A stretch of 64,000 bases of DNA from Novosphingobium mangrovisedimenti (lineage in GTDB: Bacteria > Pseudomonadota > Alphaproteobacteria > Sphingomonadales > Sphingomonadaceae): contig NZ_JANZXA010000005.1 of NCBI RefSeq assembly GCF_025153475.1, positions 232,848 through 296,847 of the forward strand, given 5' to 3'. The stretch's first letter is position 1. Every line of letters starts with the position of its first letter. Position numbers and translations under genes: made by a program. Shown in pieces: positions 9,809 through 19,975 of the stretch. The notes under the pieces were generated by a model. The model did no database searches. It had not been told where the DNA came from and was given only the letters and a program-made list of their open reading frames with translations.

Positions 9809-11053
9809 ATGGCACTTCTCGATCGATTTCTTGAACGCGGCGTCCGTCGGGGCGTGCTGGAAGTGGTTCGCCCCGATGGCAGCCTGAAGCGCTTCGGCAC
9901 ACCGGCCGAGGGCTTTGGCGAGGTGCGCATCCGCTTCACCGACACCAAGGCGGAAGGGCGCATATTGTCCGACCCCCGTCTCGGCGCGGCAGAGGCCTTC
10001 ATGGACGGCCAACTGATCGTCGAACAGGGCGACATCATGGCGCTGATCGAGCTGCTGCGCGCCAACAGCCGCTGGGACAGAGGCGGCGAGGTCAAGGAAA
10101 ACTCCGTCCTCAAGAAAATGCGCGGTCGCGCCGTCACGCTGATCGACGGCGTGAACCGGGCCTCCCGCGCCAAGGCGAACGTCGCCCACCATTACGACAT
10201 CGGCAACGCGCTCTACCGGCTGTTCCTCGACAGCGATCACATGCAGTACTCCTGCGCCTACTGGCCGCGCGAGGGCATGAGCCTGGAGGAAGCGCAGGAA
10301 GCCAAGCTCGCCCATATCGCCGCCAAGCTCGCGCTCGAACCCGGCCAGCGCGTGCTCGACATCGGCTGCGGCTGGGGCGGCATGGCGATCTATCTGGCGC
10401 GCCACGCCGACGTGTCCGTAAAGGGCATAACGCTGAGCGAGGAACAGCTCGCCCTCGCCCGCGAACGCGCTGTGGCAGCGGGCGTGGCAGGCCGGATCGA
10501 GTTCGAACTCGTCGACTACCGCGACCTTGCCGCGCGCGGCGAGAAATTCGACCGGATCGTCTCGGTCGGCATGTTCGAACATGTCGGGCAGGCCCAGTTC
10601 GCCCGCTATTTCCGCGACTGTGCCCGCATGCTCGCCGACGACGGCGTCATGCTGCTGCACACAATAGGGCGCATGGGCGGACCGGGCTCGACCGATGCCT
10701 TCACCCGCAAGTACATCTTCCCGGGCGGCTACATCCCCGCGCTGAGCGAAACCGTCGCGGCCAGCGAAAAGGTGCGCCTGATCGCCGCCGACGTCGAGAA
10801 TCTGCGGCTGCACTACGCCTTCACCCTGCGCGAATGGTACAAGCGCTGCGTCGCCGACAAGGATGCGATCATCGCTCTCTACGACGAGCGCTTCTACCGC
10901 ATGTGGACCTTCTACCTCGCCGGCGCGACCGCTGCTTTCGAGAGCGGGAGCATGTGCAACTACCAGATCCAGTATGTCCGCAACCGCCACGCCCTGCCCC
11001 TGACGCGCGGCTACATGGCGCAGCGGGAGGCCCGGCTGCTGGCGGACCGTTAG
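9809..11053 (+). CDS. cfa: Cyclopropane-fatty-acyl-phospholipid synthase
   Basis: A 414-residue enzyme that methylates double bonds of membrane lipid acyl chains with S-adenosylmethionine. Visible family features are the substrate-side motif HHYDIGNALYRLFLD, QYSCAYW, the SAM site VLDIGCGWGGMAIYLA, the YR(D) motif and the C-terminal FxxxxR(A)xWxxYL-like end RMWTFYLAGATAAFESG containing the conserved acidic residue. The ATG at 9809 is preferred; a TTG 12 bases upstream is possible. It is about 80 bases from the preceding SDR gene and ends 85 bases before argG. Confidence 0.92.
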   Translation: MALLDRFLERGVRRGVLEVVRPDGSLKRFGTPAEGFGEVRIRFTDTKAEGRILSDPRLGAAEAFMDGQLIVEQGDIMALIELLRANSRWDRGGEVKENSVLKKMRGRAVTLIDGVNRASRAKANVAHHYDIGNALYRLFLDSDHMQYSCAYWPREGMSLEEAQEAKLAHIAAKLALEPGQRVLDIGCGWGGMAIYLARHADVSVKGITLSEEQLALARERAVAAGVAGRIEFELVDYRDLAARGEKFDRIVSVGMFEHVGQAQFARYFRDCARMLADDGVMLLHTIGRMGGPGSTDAFTRKYIFPGGYIPALSETVAASEKVRLIAADVENLRLHYAFTLREWYKRCVADKDAIIALYDERFYRMWTFYLAGATAAFESGSMCNYQIQYVRNRHALPLTRGYMAQREARLLADR

Positions 11054-11138
11054 TACAAGCGGCATTGCGAAGTGGGCCCCGCGCTGTTAGGCGCGCGTCG
11101 CAATTCCCGCGTCGTTTCCAGTGGAGCTCGCCGAGTCC

Positions 11139-12353
<1,215 letters not shown>

Positions 12354-12405
12354 TCCGGGGCGCGGACTCCCCGCGCGAGTCTTTCCAGTACCTTACATCT
12401 TTCAG

Positions 12406-12439
12406 GCGGCCCGTTGCCAAAGTGCGACGGGCCGCTTTT
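12406..12439 (+). terminator. Rho-independent terminator after argG
   Basis: A nine-base perfect stem (GCGGCCCGT, 12406-12414, with ACGGGCCGC, 12427-12435) and a 12-base loop are followed by TTTT at 12436-12439, about 50 bases after the argG stop. Confidence 0.9.
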
Positions 12440-12509
12440 GCATGGGTGCCCAAGCCGCGGCCGGGCCTGTAGGAGTCCCCCCATCGTCAACGGCGAAGCG
12501 AGGCAGGGT

Positions 12510-12998
12510 TTGGCATTTCAGCGTACCGGCATTCTGGCAGCGCCCAAACTGTTCGCGTTTCTCGCCATGACCGTGACCCTGCCGCTGGCCGGCCCGGTCC
12601 ACGCCGATACCGCCGCCGCCGATCTCGCTTCCGTCGATACGGGCGCCGACACGGGCCTTGCGGATGTCACGTCCGCCCTTCCCTCGCCGGAATTCGTGCC
12701 CATCGGTGAAGGCATCGCCAGCTACTACGGCAACGAGTTCGCCGGCTCGCGCACCGCCAGCGGCGAACGCTTCGATCCTTCCGCCCTCACCGCCGCGCAC
12801 CGCACGCTGCCCTTCGGCAGCCGCGTGCAGGTCACCAACGAGGCGACCGGGGATTCGGTGATCGTCACCATCAACGACCGCGGCCCCTTCCACGGCAAGC
12901 GCCTGATCGACCTCAGCGAAGCTGCCGCGAAGGAAATCGGCCTCGCCCGCGCGGGCCATGGCCGGGTACAGCTCGCCCTGCTGTCGTCGAACGACTGA
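12510..12998 (+). CDS. rlpA: Septal-ring/RlpA-like protein (double-psi beta-barrel)
   Basis: The C-terminal half has the RlpA pattern GEGIASYYGNEFAGSRTASGERFDP, AAHRTLPFGSRVQVTN, and VTINDRGPF with the catalytic-type Asp. This fold cleaves denuded glycan strands in the cell wall. Upstream is a hydrophobic signal sequence (LFAFLAMTVTLPLAGPVHA) without a lipobox, so the protein looks exported and soluble. Start is uncertain: TTG at 12510 is preferred because a GAGG site lies six bases upstream and it includes the whole signal; an ATG at 12567 falls inside the signal. Product about 162 residues. A second RlpA paralog lies at 22561. Confidence 0.75.
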   Translation: MAFQRTGILAAPKLFAFLAMTVTLPLAGPVHADTAAADLASVDTGADTGLADVTSALPSPEFVPIGEGIASYYGNEFAGSRTASGERFDPSALTAAHRTLPFGSRVQVTNEATGDSVIVTINDRGPFHGKRLIDLSEAAAKEIGLARAGHGRVQLALLSSND

Positions 12999-14478
12999 GC
13001 CTTCCACCCGCATCGCGCTGATCTTTCGGGAGAAAGGTCGGCCGGCACGGCGTATGGAGGGGGGTGAGGGGCAGCGCCGCGCCGGCCTTCCCTCGCGATA
13101 ACCACGCAGCGCGCATTCCGTTCCCGCCCGCGCCCCGCATGCGCCGGACCGTGCGAACGGCCCGACCAGCCGACAGGTTGACACGCTTTACACGGTCCAG
13201 AGGGCAAACGAGGCCGGGCCCGGTCAGCGACTTGTACTCGACCGGACCGTCCGGCACGCCACCGCCCTCCCCCGTCAGCGCCGCATCGACACGGCCGAAG
13301 GCGCAGCCCTGCCAGCCGTCCCACCGCGCCGCGCTCGCCTCGCGAAAGACGGCATAGAGCGGCAGCGGCGGATAGACCGCATCGGGCAAGTGCTCCGGCC
13401 GGTCTTCCTCGTGCGGCGCGAAACCGTGCGCTTCCTCATAAGCCCGCTCGACCTCCCCGGCCGCCTCGTCCCACGCCCCATTCGCCGCGATCCACGCAGG
13501 CTCGGCGCTGGAGAGCACATAGGCCGCCCGCCCCGGCGGCAGCGGCAGAGGATCATGGGCCCCGCCCCAGTCCTCCAGCGCGCGGTCCGCTTCGAGCACG
13601 CGCGCATCCGCGCTCACCGCATCGGCGCCTTCCGCGCCCGCCTCGTCCTGTTCGAAATGCGCCTCCGGCCGCTCGCCCGCGACCATCGCCAGCAATTCGT
13701 CGAAACGGTCCTCGCAAGGCCCGGCCTCCTCGGCCATGCGGTCGAGCCGCGCGAGATGCGCCAACAGCAGCCGCGTGTCATAGCGGCGCTTCTTGCCCAC
13801 CAGCTCGCCCCGGAACCACACCGCCTCCTCGATCCCGTCGAGCGCGCGCGTGGCCAGGACTTCCTCGGCATGGCGCCGCGCCAGCACCAGCGCCGCCTGC
13901 CACCCTTGCGCAAAGGCCCCGTCGCGCCGCCGCAGCAGATAGGCCGACTGCCGGCTCATCCCCACCCGGGCGCAAGCCGCCCGCACATCGCCCTTCTCGG
14001 CCAGATGATGGAGAAACCGCAGCTTGCGGTCAGGGCCCCAGGCATGATGCGGCACGAAAGCGGGATCGTCGCACGCAGGCGGCTTGCGGCAGAACCCGCC
14101 CGTCGCCGGACAAGCCCACTCGCTGACCAGGCCGTCCGGCGAAGGCACCGCCCTCGGCGGCACATCCCCCTGATAGAGATCGTCATAAGACGGATAGCGC
14201 GCCGCGAACCAGGCATCGTCCCGCTGATCGATGGGCAGATCGTCATCAGGCAGCCCGATGTCCCGCTCCACCGGAATCCACCCCCGCCCAAACCGCGTAG
14301 GCGGCCGATCCCATTCCTCTCCGAGCTCGTCTCGGGGAGGGGGACCGCCCGGCGCAGCCGGGTGGTGGAGGGGCACAGGCGGCATATCCTGCCCTTCCTC
14401 TACCCCTTCCCTAGGCCCGCTCGCCCTGAGCTTGTCGAAGGGCAAACCCGCACCCAAACCGTCAGCAAAGTCCGTCAT
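12913..14478 (-). CDS. Helix-turn-helix hypothetical protein with repeat-derived segments
   Basis: The predicted product (521 residues from the ATG at 14478) has no enzyme motif that I know. A helix-turn-helix-like region lies around residues 155-190 (KGDVRAACARVGMSRQSAY), followed by an alpha-helical, Arg/Glu-rich segment and acidic stretches. The sequence is clearly coding by composition. The first 55 residues are largely repeat sequence: residues 13-21 (FDKLRASG) come from a CTTCGACAAG-type repeat and 36-52 from a GGGGAGGGGGACCG element, so the true start may be further in. The last part carries a GTGTCAACC repeat and runs 86 bases antisense into the rlpA gene. It could be a small-terminase-like or regulatory DNA-binding protein. 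Confidence 0.6.
   Translation of the reverse strand: MTDFADGLGAGLPFDKLRASGPREGVEEGQDMPPVPLHHPAAPGGPPPRDELGEEWDRPPTRFGRGWIPVERDIGLPDDDLPIDQRDDAWFAARYPSYDDLYQGDVPPRAVPSPDGLVSEWACPATGGFCRKPPACDDPAFVPHHAWGPDRKLRFLHHLAEKGDVRAACARVGMSRQSAYLLRRRDGAFAQGWQAALVLARRHAEEVLATRALDGIEEAVWFRGELVGKKRRYDTRLLLAHLARLDRMAEEAGPCEDRFDELLAMVAGERPEAHFEQDEAGAEGADAVSADARVLEADRALEDWGGAHDPLPLPPGRAAYVLSSAEPAWIAANGAWDEAAGEVERAYEEAHGFAPHEEDRPEHLPDAVYPPLPLYAVFREASAARWDGWQGCAFGRVDAALTGEGGGVPDGPVEYKSLTGPGLVCPLDRVKRVNLSAGRAVRTVRRMRGAGGNGMRAAWLSRGKAGAALPLTPLHTPCRPTFLPKDQRDAGGRLSRSTTAGRAVPGHGPRGRGRFPSRQLR
13171..13200 (-). repeat. GTGTCAACC-containing repeat, copy 2
   Basis: Reverse complement of this stretch matches 8922-8951 at about 26 of 30 positions. 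It lies inside the C-terminal coding part of the helix-turn-helix gene, where it encodes the residues LDRVKRVNLSA. Confidence 0.4.
14318..14373 (-). repeat. Paired-hairpin GGGGAGGGGGACCG element, copy 1
   Basis: Two hairpins (one with CTCCGAG/CTCGGGGAG arms, one with ACCGCCCGG/CCGGGTGGT arms) joined by GGGGACC and ending GGTGGAGGGG. The same order, inverted, occurs at 33235-33274. Here it is translated as part of the helix-turn-helix protein N-terminus. Confidence 0.55.
14417..14442 (-). repeat. CTTCGACAAGCTCAGG-type repeat, single arm
   Basis: One arm of the dispersed palindromic family (CCGCTCGCCCTGAGCTTGTC, then GAAGGG on the plus strand). It sits in frame near the start of the helix-turn-helix gene, encoding FDKLRASG. 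Confidence 0.7.
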
Positions 14479-14610
14479 CGTCCACCTCGCACAAAGCGGG
14501 AAACCCGCAGGAAGAGGCCACGGCACGGCCCGGACGGCGGCGCCGAGGTGAACGAACCATCTATCGCAGTTCGGGGGCTGTAGGAAAATGGTTTGAAGGG
14601 AAGAAGCATG

Positions 14611-14638
14611 ATGCGAGGGCCATCGCCCTCGCGCTCCC
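14611..14638 (+). repeat. Left boundary inverted repeat/hairpin of the AT-rich cassette
   Basis: A 28-base unit whose centre is an eight-base hairpin (GCGAGGGC, CATC loop, GCCCTCGC). It is the reverse complement of 16234-16261 at 27 of 28 positions. Together the two copies bracket the AT-rich two-gene cassette. Confidence 0.8.
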
Positions 14639-14727
14639 CATACTGGCGGCGGTGTGGCTGGCCCTGAGCCGAAGCGGGATATCAATGGACAATGGGAGAA
14701 CGCGGGAAAGCTCCGCTCTTAAGCTAG

Positions 14728-15180
14728 CTATTCCACGATCGACAGAATAGCGATAACGACCCAAATAAGCGCACCAAGAGATATCAATGTGTTACACACA
14801 ACAAACACATAAATTGGAGAAATAAATATAAATACATCATATCTCAAAAGGCTGAAAATGCCGCTAACAACGGTCAAAGTGAATGACCACCAGATGCTGG
14901 ATTTAACAAGACGCGGAAACTCCTGCCAACTTTTAGATTTACGGAGTAAATCGAAACGCTTGTCTTGAACATGCCCGACCAAAAAAGTGCTAGCAGCGAG
15001 AACGAAACCTAAAATCGAAGCAGCAACACCAAAAATAGCCAGCATGAGTGATGCATTGGCATCACCCTTTGGCCACACAAAGCCAAGATTATATTTACCC
15101 GATAAAATGAAATACAATATCGATACGAATAAGCTCGTACAAAAATTCCACATTTTTCGTCTATAAAAATACAAACTCAT
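14728..15180 (-). CDS. Four-helix membrane protein of an AT-rich two-gene cassette
   Basis: The 150-residue product is dominated by hydrophobic segments at about residues 12-28, 43-70, 95-113 and 116-148, with a basic/acidic cytosolic loop between helices 2 and 3 (VQDKRFDLLRKSKSWQEF). No signal peptide, no catalytic motif and no known family recognised. Its ATG overlaps the stop of the upstream gene as ATGA, so translation is coupled and the products are probably stoichiometric partners. Base composition is far poorer in G+C than neighbours, indicating transfer. A small multi-helix membrane protein paired with a cytosolic protein is a common plan for antiphage or toxin modules (inference). 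Function unknown. Confidence 0.8.
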   Translation of the reverse strand: MSLYFYRRKMWNFCTSLFVSILYFILSGKYNLGFVWPKGDANASLMLAIFGVAASILGFVLAASTFLVGHVQDKRFDLLRKSKSWQEFPRLVKSSIWWSFTLTVVSGIFSLLRYDVFIFISPIYVFVVCNTLISLGALIWVVIAILSIVE

Positions 15181-16085
15181 ATGAAATCAGACGATGACGC
15201 CGCGATACGCAAGCGATCAATATTTTGCTCATAAACAGCTTCTAAAATTTGATAAGCATCTTTGCTTTTTAGACTTCTAGATCTACTGCTATTTTTTGGA
15301 AAAATTTCAGCCGTCATCAATTTACTTTCCAGCACGTCAATATAGCGCGCGCGACGAGAGCCCTCACTGTACCCTTTAACAGAAAGCCCATTCAGAAGCG
15401 CTCGATCCTGCGGCCTACCCTTTACAAGGGTCGCCAATCGAACCGCGAGATCGCGGAGAGGGTGAGCAGGCTTATCGGCGGTCAACGTAAAGGCAGTTTT
15501 CTTAGTAGCGCCGAGAGCGGCAGTAGCTTCAATTGCTGCAGCCAAATTCTCATCTGCTTCTCTCGCTAACGCGACAGCATCTGGCGGCAAATCTATTTCG
15601 AGAACCCGTACCGAGGCGAGAGAACTTAAAACTTCCACAATATCTCGCTCCAGAAGATTTAAAAATCTTGGCGGAGAATTGATCTTACCTTTTTCGAAAA
15701 TATAATTCCCTAAAGTAGCCAGCTTTGGCCCATCCGGATTCCACTCAGCCGCAACAAATCCATCTTCAAAAATAACTACATGGCTAAGATCAATGATACC
15801 AGCGTCTTCATCCAACTCCAATGTATTGAGCTTTCCAGCTCGCTCAATCTGCGGCAGAGTATCTCGCCTTATTTTACCGAATCTTAGGCGAAGGGGGTAG
15901 GCTACAGAGTCTGGATAAACCGAATAACGAACTCCGGTTGCATCAAGCTTGTACCGCCCCTTGTCGTCGAAACTCAAACCCTCAATGCGCCGTAACGCAT
16001 CAGGCAGACTCTCTTGCATGTCTGGAAAGAACTCTACTCGAAAGAAATATACTTTCCGAAATGCTTCCGCTGACTCGTCCGCCAC
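15177..16085 (-). CDS. Soluble 302-aa protein of an AT-rich two-gene cassette, unknown family
   Basis: The start is taken as GTG at 16085 because a GAGGTG site lies four to five bases before it; a TTG at 16106 is in frame. The protein is soluble, mixed alpha/beta, with no signal peptide or nucleotide-binding loop. The most family-like stretch is VIFEDGFVAAEWNPDGPKL at about residues 104-122, and a basic patch (NSSRSRSLKSK) lies near the C-terminus, followed by a helix rich in Glu and Tyr. I cannot name a domain. The gene overlaps the membrane-protein gene by four bases. Composition is AT-rich compared with flanking genes but codon usage keeps a clear open frame, so it is a functional-looking import. 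Confidence 0.8.
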   Translation of the reverse strand: MADESAEAFRKVYFFRVEFFPDMQESLPDALRRIEGLSFDDKGRYKLDATGVRYSVYPDSVAYPLRLRFGKIRRDTLPQIERAGKLNTLELDEDAGIIDLSHVVIFEDGFVAAEWNPDGPKLATLGNYIFEKGKINSPPRFLNLLERDIVEVLSSLASVRVLEIDLPPDAVALAREADENLAAAIEATAALGATKKTAFTLTADKPAHPLRDLAVRLATLVKGRPQDRALLNGLSVKGYSEGSRRARYIDVLESKLMTAEIFPKNSSRSRSLKSKDAYQILEAVYEQNIDRLRIAASSSDFI

Positions 16086-16233
16086 ATCACACCTCAAGAC
16101 GATCAATGAGAAATTTCAGCGTATGGGAATGGTTAAAACACGCAAGTAATGTTCGAGGTTTATTCACACATCGAACCCAGTAGTGGCATCAATGCTCGAT
16201 TAAAAAAATGAAAGACTCAATTCGGACATTGAC
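16086..16233 (-). promoter_or_regulatory. AT-rich leader of the two-gene cassette
   Basis: About 150 bases of AT-rich DNA between the cassette start and the right boundary repeat, the only place for its promoter (minus strand). No clear operator or palindrome was seen. The following 16262-16427 holds degenerate repeat fragments (a CCTTCGCCAAACTCAGGATA piece at about 16318 and a CCCAGCCTGCGCTGGGATGA hairpin at about 16376) and no gene. Confidence 0.4.
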
Positions 16234-16261
16234 GGGAGCGCGAGGGCAATGGCCCTCGCAT
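16234..16261 (+). repeat. Right boundary inverted repeat/hairpin of the AT-rich cassette
   Basis: The 28-base unit contains an eight-base hairpin (GCGAGGGC at 16240-16247, GCCCTCGC at 16252-16259) and matches the reverse complement of 14611-14638 except at one base. Confidence 0.8.
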
Positions 16262-16427
16262 TTCCTCCTTTTTCTTCCCTGTCGCGCAAACCGGCTGCGC
16301 CCCCTCCACCATGCATCCTTCGCCAAACTCAGGATAGGCGGAGCAGCAAGGTTCCGCCTAAAGACAGCCAGCGATCCCAGCCTGCGCTGGGATGACGGGT
16401 GCGCGCCGTTGCGTCGCGCTTACCGCG

Positions 16428-19394
16428 TCACCTCTCCAGCAGCGGCTTCAAATAATGCCCCGTGAACGAACGCGGGTTCTGCACCACCTCTTCCGGCGTG
16501 CCCTCGGCAACGATCTCCCCGCCGCGCACGCCGCCTTCGGGGCCGAGGTCGATGATCCAGTCGGCGGTCTTGATCACGTCGAGGTTGTGTTCGATCACCA
16601 CCACCGAATTGCCCTGGTCGACGAGGCGGTGGAGCACTTCGAGCAGCTTGCGCACGTCCTCGAAGTGGAGGCCGGTGGTCGGCTCGTCGAGGATGTAGAG
16701 CGTCTGCCCGGTCGAGCGGCGGGCGAGTTCCTTGGCAAGTTTCACGCGCTGGGCCTCGCCGCCGGATAGCGTCGTCGCCTGCTGGCCCACCTTGACGTAG
16801 CCGAGGCCCACTTCGTTCAGCATGTGCATCTTGTCGCGGATCGGCGGCACCGCCTTGAAGAACTCTTCCGCATCCTCGATCGTCATGTCGAGCACGTCGG
16901 CGATCGAGTGACCCTTGAACTTCACTTCCAGCGTCTCGCGGTTGTAGCGCTTGCCGTGGCATTCCTCGCACGTCACGTAGACGTCGGGCAGGAAGTGCAT
17001 CTCGATCTTGATCAGGCCATCGCCCTGGCACGCCTCGCACCGGCCGCCCTTGACGTTGAAGCTGAAGCGCCCGGGCTTGTAGCCGCGCGCTTCCGATTCC
17101 GGCAGGCCGGCGAACCAGTCGCGGATCTGGGTGAAGGCGCCGGTGTAGGTGGCCGGGTTGCTGCGCGGGGTGCGGCCGATCGGGGACTGGTCGATCTCGA
17201 TCACCTTGTCGCACATTTCGAGCCCGGTCACGCGGTCGTGCGGCCCGGCGATCACCCGCGCCCCGTTGAGCGTGCGCGCGGCGGCGGCGTGGAGCGTGTC
17301 GAGCGTGAGGCTGGACTTGCCCGAGCCGGAAACGCCGGTGACGCAGCAGAAGGTGCCGAGCGGGAACTTCGCGGTGACGCCCGTCAGGTTGTTGGCGCGC
17401 GCGTTTTCCACGGTGATGAAGTGGCCGTTGCCCTTGCGGCGCGTGGCCGGCACCTCGATCCGGCGGGTGCCGTTGAGATACTGCGCGGTGAGGCTGTCCT
17501 TGCATTTCAGCACTTGCTTGAGCGTGCCTTCGGCCACCACCTCGCCGCCATGCACGCCCGCGCCGGGGCCGAGGTCCACCACATGGTCGGCGGCGCGGAT
17601 CGCGTCCTCGTCATGCTCCACCACGATCACGGTGTTGCCAAGGTCGCGCAGGCGCTTGAGCGTGACCAGCAGCATGTCGTTGTCGCGCTGGTGGAGGCCG
17701 ATCGAGGGTTCGTCGAGCACGTAGAGCACACCCGAGAGCCCCGAGCCGATCTGGCTGGCGAGCCGGATGCGCTGGCTCTCGCCGCCCGAAAGCGTGCCCG
17801 ATGTGCGATCAAGGTTGAGGTAGTCGAGCCCCACGTTGTTGAGGAAGCCCAGCCGCTCGTTGATCTCCTTGAGGATGGCCTTGGCGATCTGCTGCTGCTG
17901 GCTGGTAAGCTTGCCCTCCAGCGCGCCGAACCACGCGAAGGCATCGGCCACCGACAGCCGCGCGGCGTCCGCAATGTCGCTCTGCGCAATCTTCACGCTG
18001 AGCGCTTCGGGCTTGAGGCGCTTGCCGTCACATGTTTCGCAAGGCTGCGCGGTCTGGAACTTGGACAGCTCCTCGCGCATCCAGGCGCTGTCGGTCTGGA
18101 TCATGCGGCGGTTGAGGTTGCCGATCACGCCTTCGAACGGCTTGGTGACGGTATATTCCTTGCGCCCGTCCTTGAAAGTGAGCGGGACCGCTTTGCCCGC
18201 CGTGCCGTAGAGGATCACAATCTTCACTTCGCCCGGCAGGTCCTGCCACGGCGTCGTCAGGTCAAACCCGAAATGCGCGGCAAGGCTGGAGAGCACTTGC
18301 ATATAGTAGGGGCTCGGCGGGTTGGACTTGGCCCAGGGCACGATAGCGCCCTGCTTGAGCGTCAGCGCTTCGTTGGGCACCACCAGCTGCGGATCGAACA
18401 GCAGCTTCTCGCCCAGGCCATCGCAGGCCGGGCAGGCCCCCTGCGGCGCGTTGAACGAGAACAGGCGCGGCTCGATCTCCTCGATGGTGAAGCCGGAGAC
18501 CGGGCAGGCAAACTTTTCGGAGAAGACGATGCGGTTGGCGGGGAGGCCGGCGCCTTTGAGGTTCTTCCCTTGTGCGCGGCCTTCGACAAGCTCAGGCTGA
18601 GCGGGGTTTGTTTCAGAACTCTCCCCCGCTCGTGCTGAGCTTGTCGAAGCACCGGCCACTTCCGCCACCGTCTTGTCCGCCAAGTCCACATAAGCCAGCC
18701 CCTCGGCGAGCTTGAGCGCCTGTTCGAAGCTATCGGCCAGCCGCGTCTGGATGCCGTCCTTCACGGCGATGCGGTCCACCACCACTTCGATGTCGTGCTT
18801 GTACTTCTTGTCGAGCGCGGGGGCGTCCTCGATCTGGTACAGCTCGCCGTCGATGCGCACGCGGGTGTAGCCCGCCTTCTGCCATTCGGCCAGTTCCTTG
18901 CGGTATTCCCCCTTGCGCCCGCGCACCACCGGGGCGAGCAGGTAGAGCCGCGTACCCTCGGGCAGCGCCATTACCCGGTCGACCATGTTGGAGACCGTCT
19001 GCGCCTCGATCGGCAGCCCTGTGGCAGGCGAATAGGGAATGCCCACGCGCGCCCAGAGCAGGCGCATGTAGTCCCAGATCTCCGTCACGGTGGCGACGGT
19101 GGAACGCGGGTTGCGGCTGGTGGTCTTCTGCTCGATCGAGATCGCGGGACTGAGCCCGTCGATATGTTCGACATCGGGCTTCTGCATCATCTCCAGGAAC
19201 TGGCGCGCATAGGCCGAAAGGCTCTCGACATAGCGCCGCTGCCCCTCGGCATAGATCGTGTCGAACGCGAGGCTCGACTTGCCCGAGCCCGACAGGCCCG
19301 TGATCACGATCAGCTTCTCACGCGGGAGCTGGATGTCGAAGCCCTTGAGGTTATGCTCGCGCGCGCCGCGCACGGTGATGTGGGTGAGACTCAT
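16428..19394 (-). CDS. uvrA: Excinuclease ABC subunit UvrA
   Basis: The 988-residue DNA-damage sensor of nucleotide excision repair. It starts [18 protein letters not shown] at the ATG 19394. Two ABC ATPase modules show Walker A loops [10 protein letters not shown] and [10 protein letters not shown], two LSGGE signatures ([20 protein letters not shown]), and zinc-binding CxxC pairs ([16 protein letters not shown]). It is about 25 residues longer than expected because residues about 249-271 are encoded by an inserted palindromic repeat at 18581-18649, in frame and free of stops, directly before the first zinc module. It is a single-gene unit on the minus strand. Confidence 0.96.
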   Translation of the reverse strand: MSLTHITVRGAREHNLKGFDIQLPREKLIVITGLSGSGKSSLAFDTIYAEGQRRYVESLSAYARQFLEMMQKPDVEHIDGLSPAISIEQKTTSRNPRSTVATVTEIWDYMRLLWARVGIPYSPATGLPIEAQTVSNMVDRVMALPEGTRLYLLAPVVRGRKGEYRKELAEWQKAGYTRVRIDGELYQIEDAPALDKKYKHDIEVVVDRIAVKDGIQTRLADSFEQALKLAEGLAYVDLADKTVAEVAGASTSSARAGESSETNPAQPELVEGRAQGKNLKGAGLPANRIVFSEKFACPVSGFTIEEIEPRLFSFNAPQGACPACDGLGEKLLFDPQLVVPNEALTLKQGAIVPWAKSNPPSPYYMQVLSSLAAHFGFDLTTPWQDLPGEVKIVILYGTAGKAVPLTFKDGRKEYTVTKPFEGVIGNLNRRMIQTDSAWMREELSKFQTAQPCETCDGKRLKPEALSVKIAQSDIADAARLSVADAFAWFGALEGKLTSQQQQIAKAILKEINERLGFLNNVGLDYLNLDRTSGTLSGGESQRIRLASQIGSGLSGVLYVLDEPSIGLHQRDNDMLLVTLKRLRDLGNTVIVVEHDEDAIRAADHVVDLGPGAGVHGGEVVAEGTLKQVLKCKDSLTAQYLNGTRRIEVPATRRKGNGHFITVENARANNLTGVTAKFPLGTFCCVTGVSGSGKSSLTLDTLHAAAARTLNGARVIAGPHDRVTGLEMCDKVIEIDQSPIGRTPRSNPATYTGAFTQIRDWFAGLPESEARGYKPGRFSFNVKGGRCEACQGDGLIKIEMHFLPDVYVTCEECHGKRYNRETLEVKFKGHSIADVLDMTIEDAEEFFKAVPPIRDKMHMLNEVGLGYVKVGQQATTLSGGEAQRVKLAKELARRSTGQTLYILDEPTTGLHFEDVRKLLEVLHRLVDQGNSVVVIEHNLDVIKTADWIIDLGPEGGVRGGEIVAEGTPEEVVQNPRSFTGHYLKPLLER
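18581..18649 (-). repeat. CTTCGACAAGCTCAGG-type paired palindrome inside uvrA
   Basis: Two inverted arms (CTTCGACAAGCTCAGGCTGA onwards from 18581, and its near-complement ending at 18649) are separated by about 20 bases. On the minus strand they are translated within UvrA as residues of the type STSSARAG and PELVEGR. Confidence 0.85.
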
Positions 19395-19612
19395 GGGGAG
19401 CGTATGTTCCAGATTTGTTCGCGCCAATCAAGCGGGCGCCGGGACGTTTCCCTCTAGATATGCGCCCACGCCCGCAAGGCAATGGCCGAGCGGCCGCGAG
19501 GCAGCGTCCAACCGTTCCTACCGTGGCCTTAACGCTTCGTCGCAAGGCCTTTGCAAAGATTTGCCGCATAGGACTAGATCCGCGAACAAGGGACAAAAGG
19601 GACCGGGACAAC

Positions 19613-19975
19613 ATGAGGGTATCGCACTTCGCGCCCGCGCTTTGCGCGCTGGCTTTCGCCGCAGCTTTGGGCGCCACGCCGGCACGGGCCGACGATCCGA
19701 GGGACCCGTCGATGCGCTCGGCCGAGGCCCGCGCACGCGACAAGGCCATCATCAGGAAGCTCAACGAGGACCAGCTCGCCTACGTGCGCAAGCGCGATGC
19801 GGAATACGCCAGGGGCTGGGAAGCCTATCGCCGCGCCCAGGCCGGCCAGGCGAGGCACCGCGACGACGAGCGCGCCTACAGCGATGCGCGCGACGACTAC
19901 GAAGCCGCAATGGCCGACTGGCGCCGCGATGTCGCTGCCTGCCGCGCGGGCCAGTACGAGCGCTGCGCGCGTTAG
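19613..19975 (+). CDS. Small secreted charged protein
   Basis: The 120-residue product starts at ATG 19613 with a Sec signal peptide (residues 1-27, cleavage after ATPARA). The mature part is strongly charged (RDKAIIRKLNEDQLAYVRKRD) and helical, with two Cys near the end (AACRAGQYERC). I recognise no family. A longer in-frame extension upstream to 19415 lacks signal character and was rejected. It lies divergent from uvrA with a 218-base gap between. Confidence 0.65.
   Translation: MRVSHFAPALCALAFAAALGATPARADDPRDPSMRSAEARARDKAIIRKLNEDQLAYVRKRDAEYARGWEAYRRAQAGQARHRDDERAYSDARDDYEAAMADWRRDVAACRAGQYERCAR

Noticed and set aside
14728..16085. Assignment of the two-gene cassette to the Kiwa defence system
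   Set aside because: The membrane-plus-soluble plan is similar, but gene order and protein sizes differ and I see no sequence motif that proves the relation.
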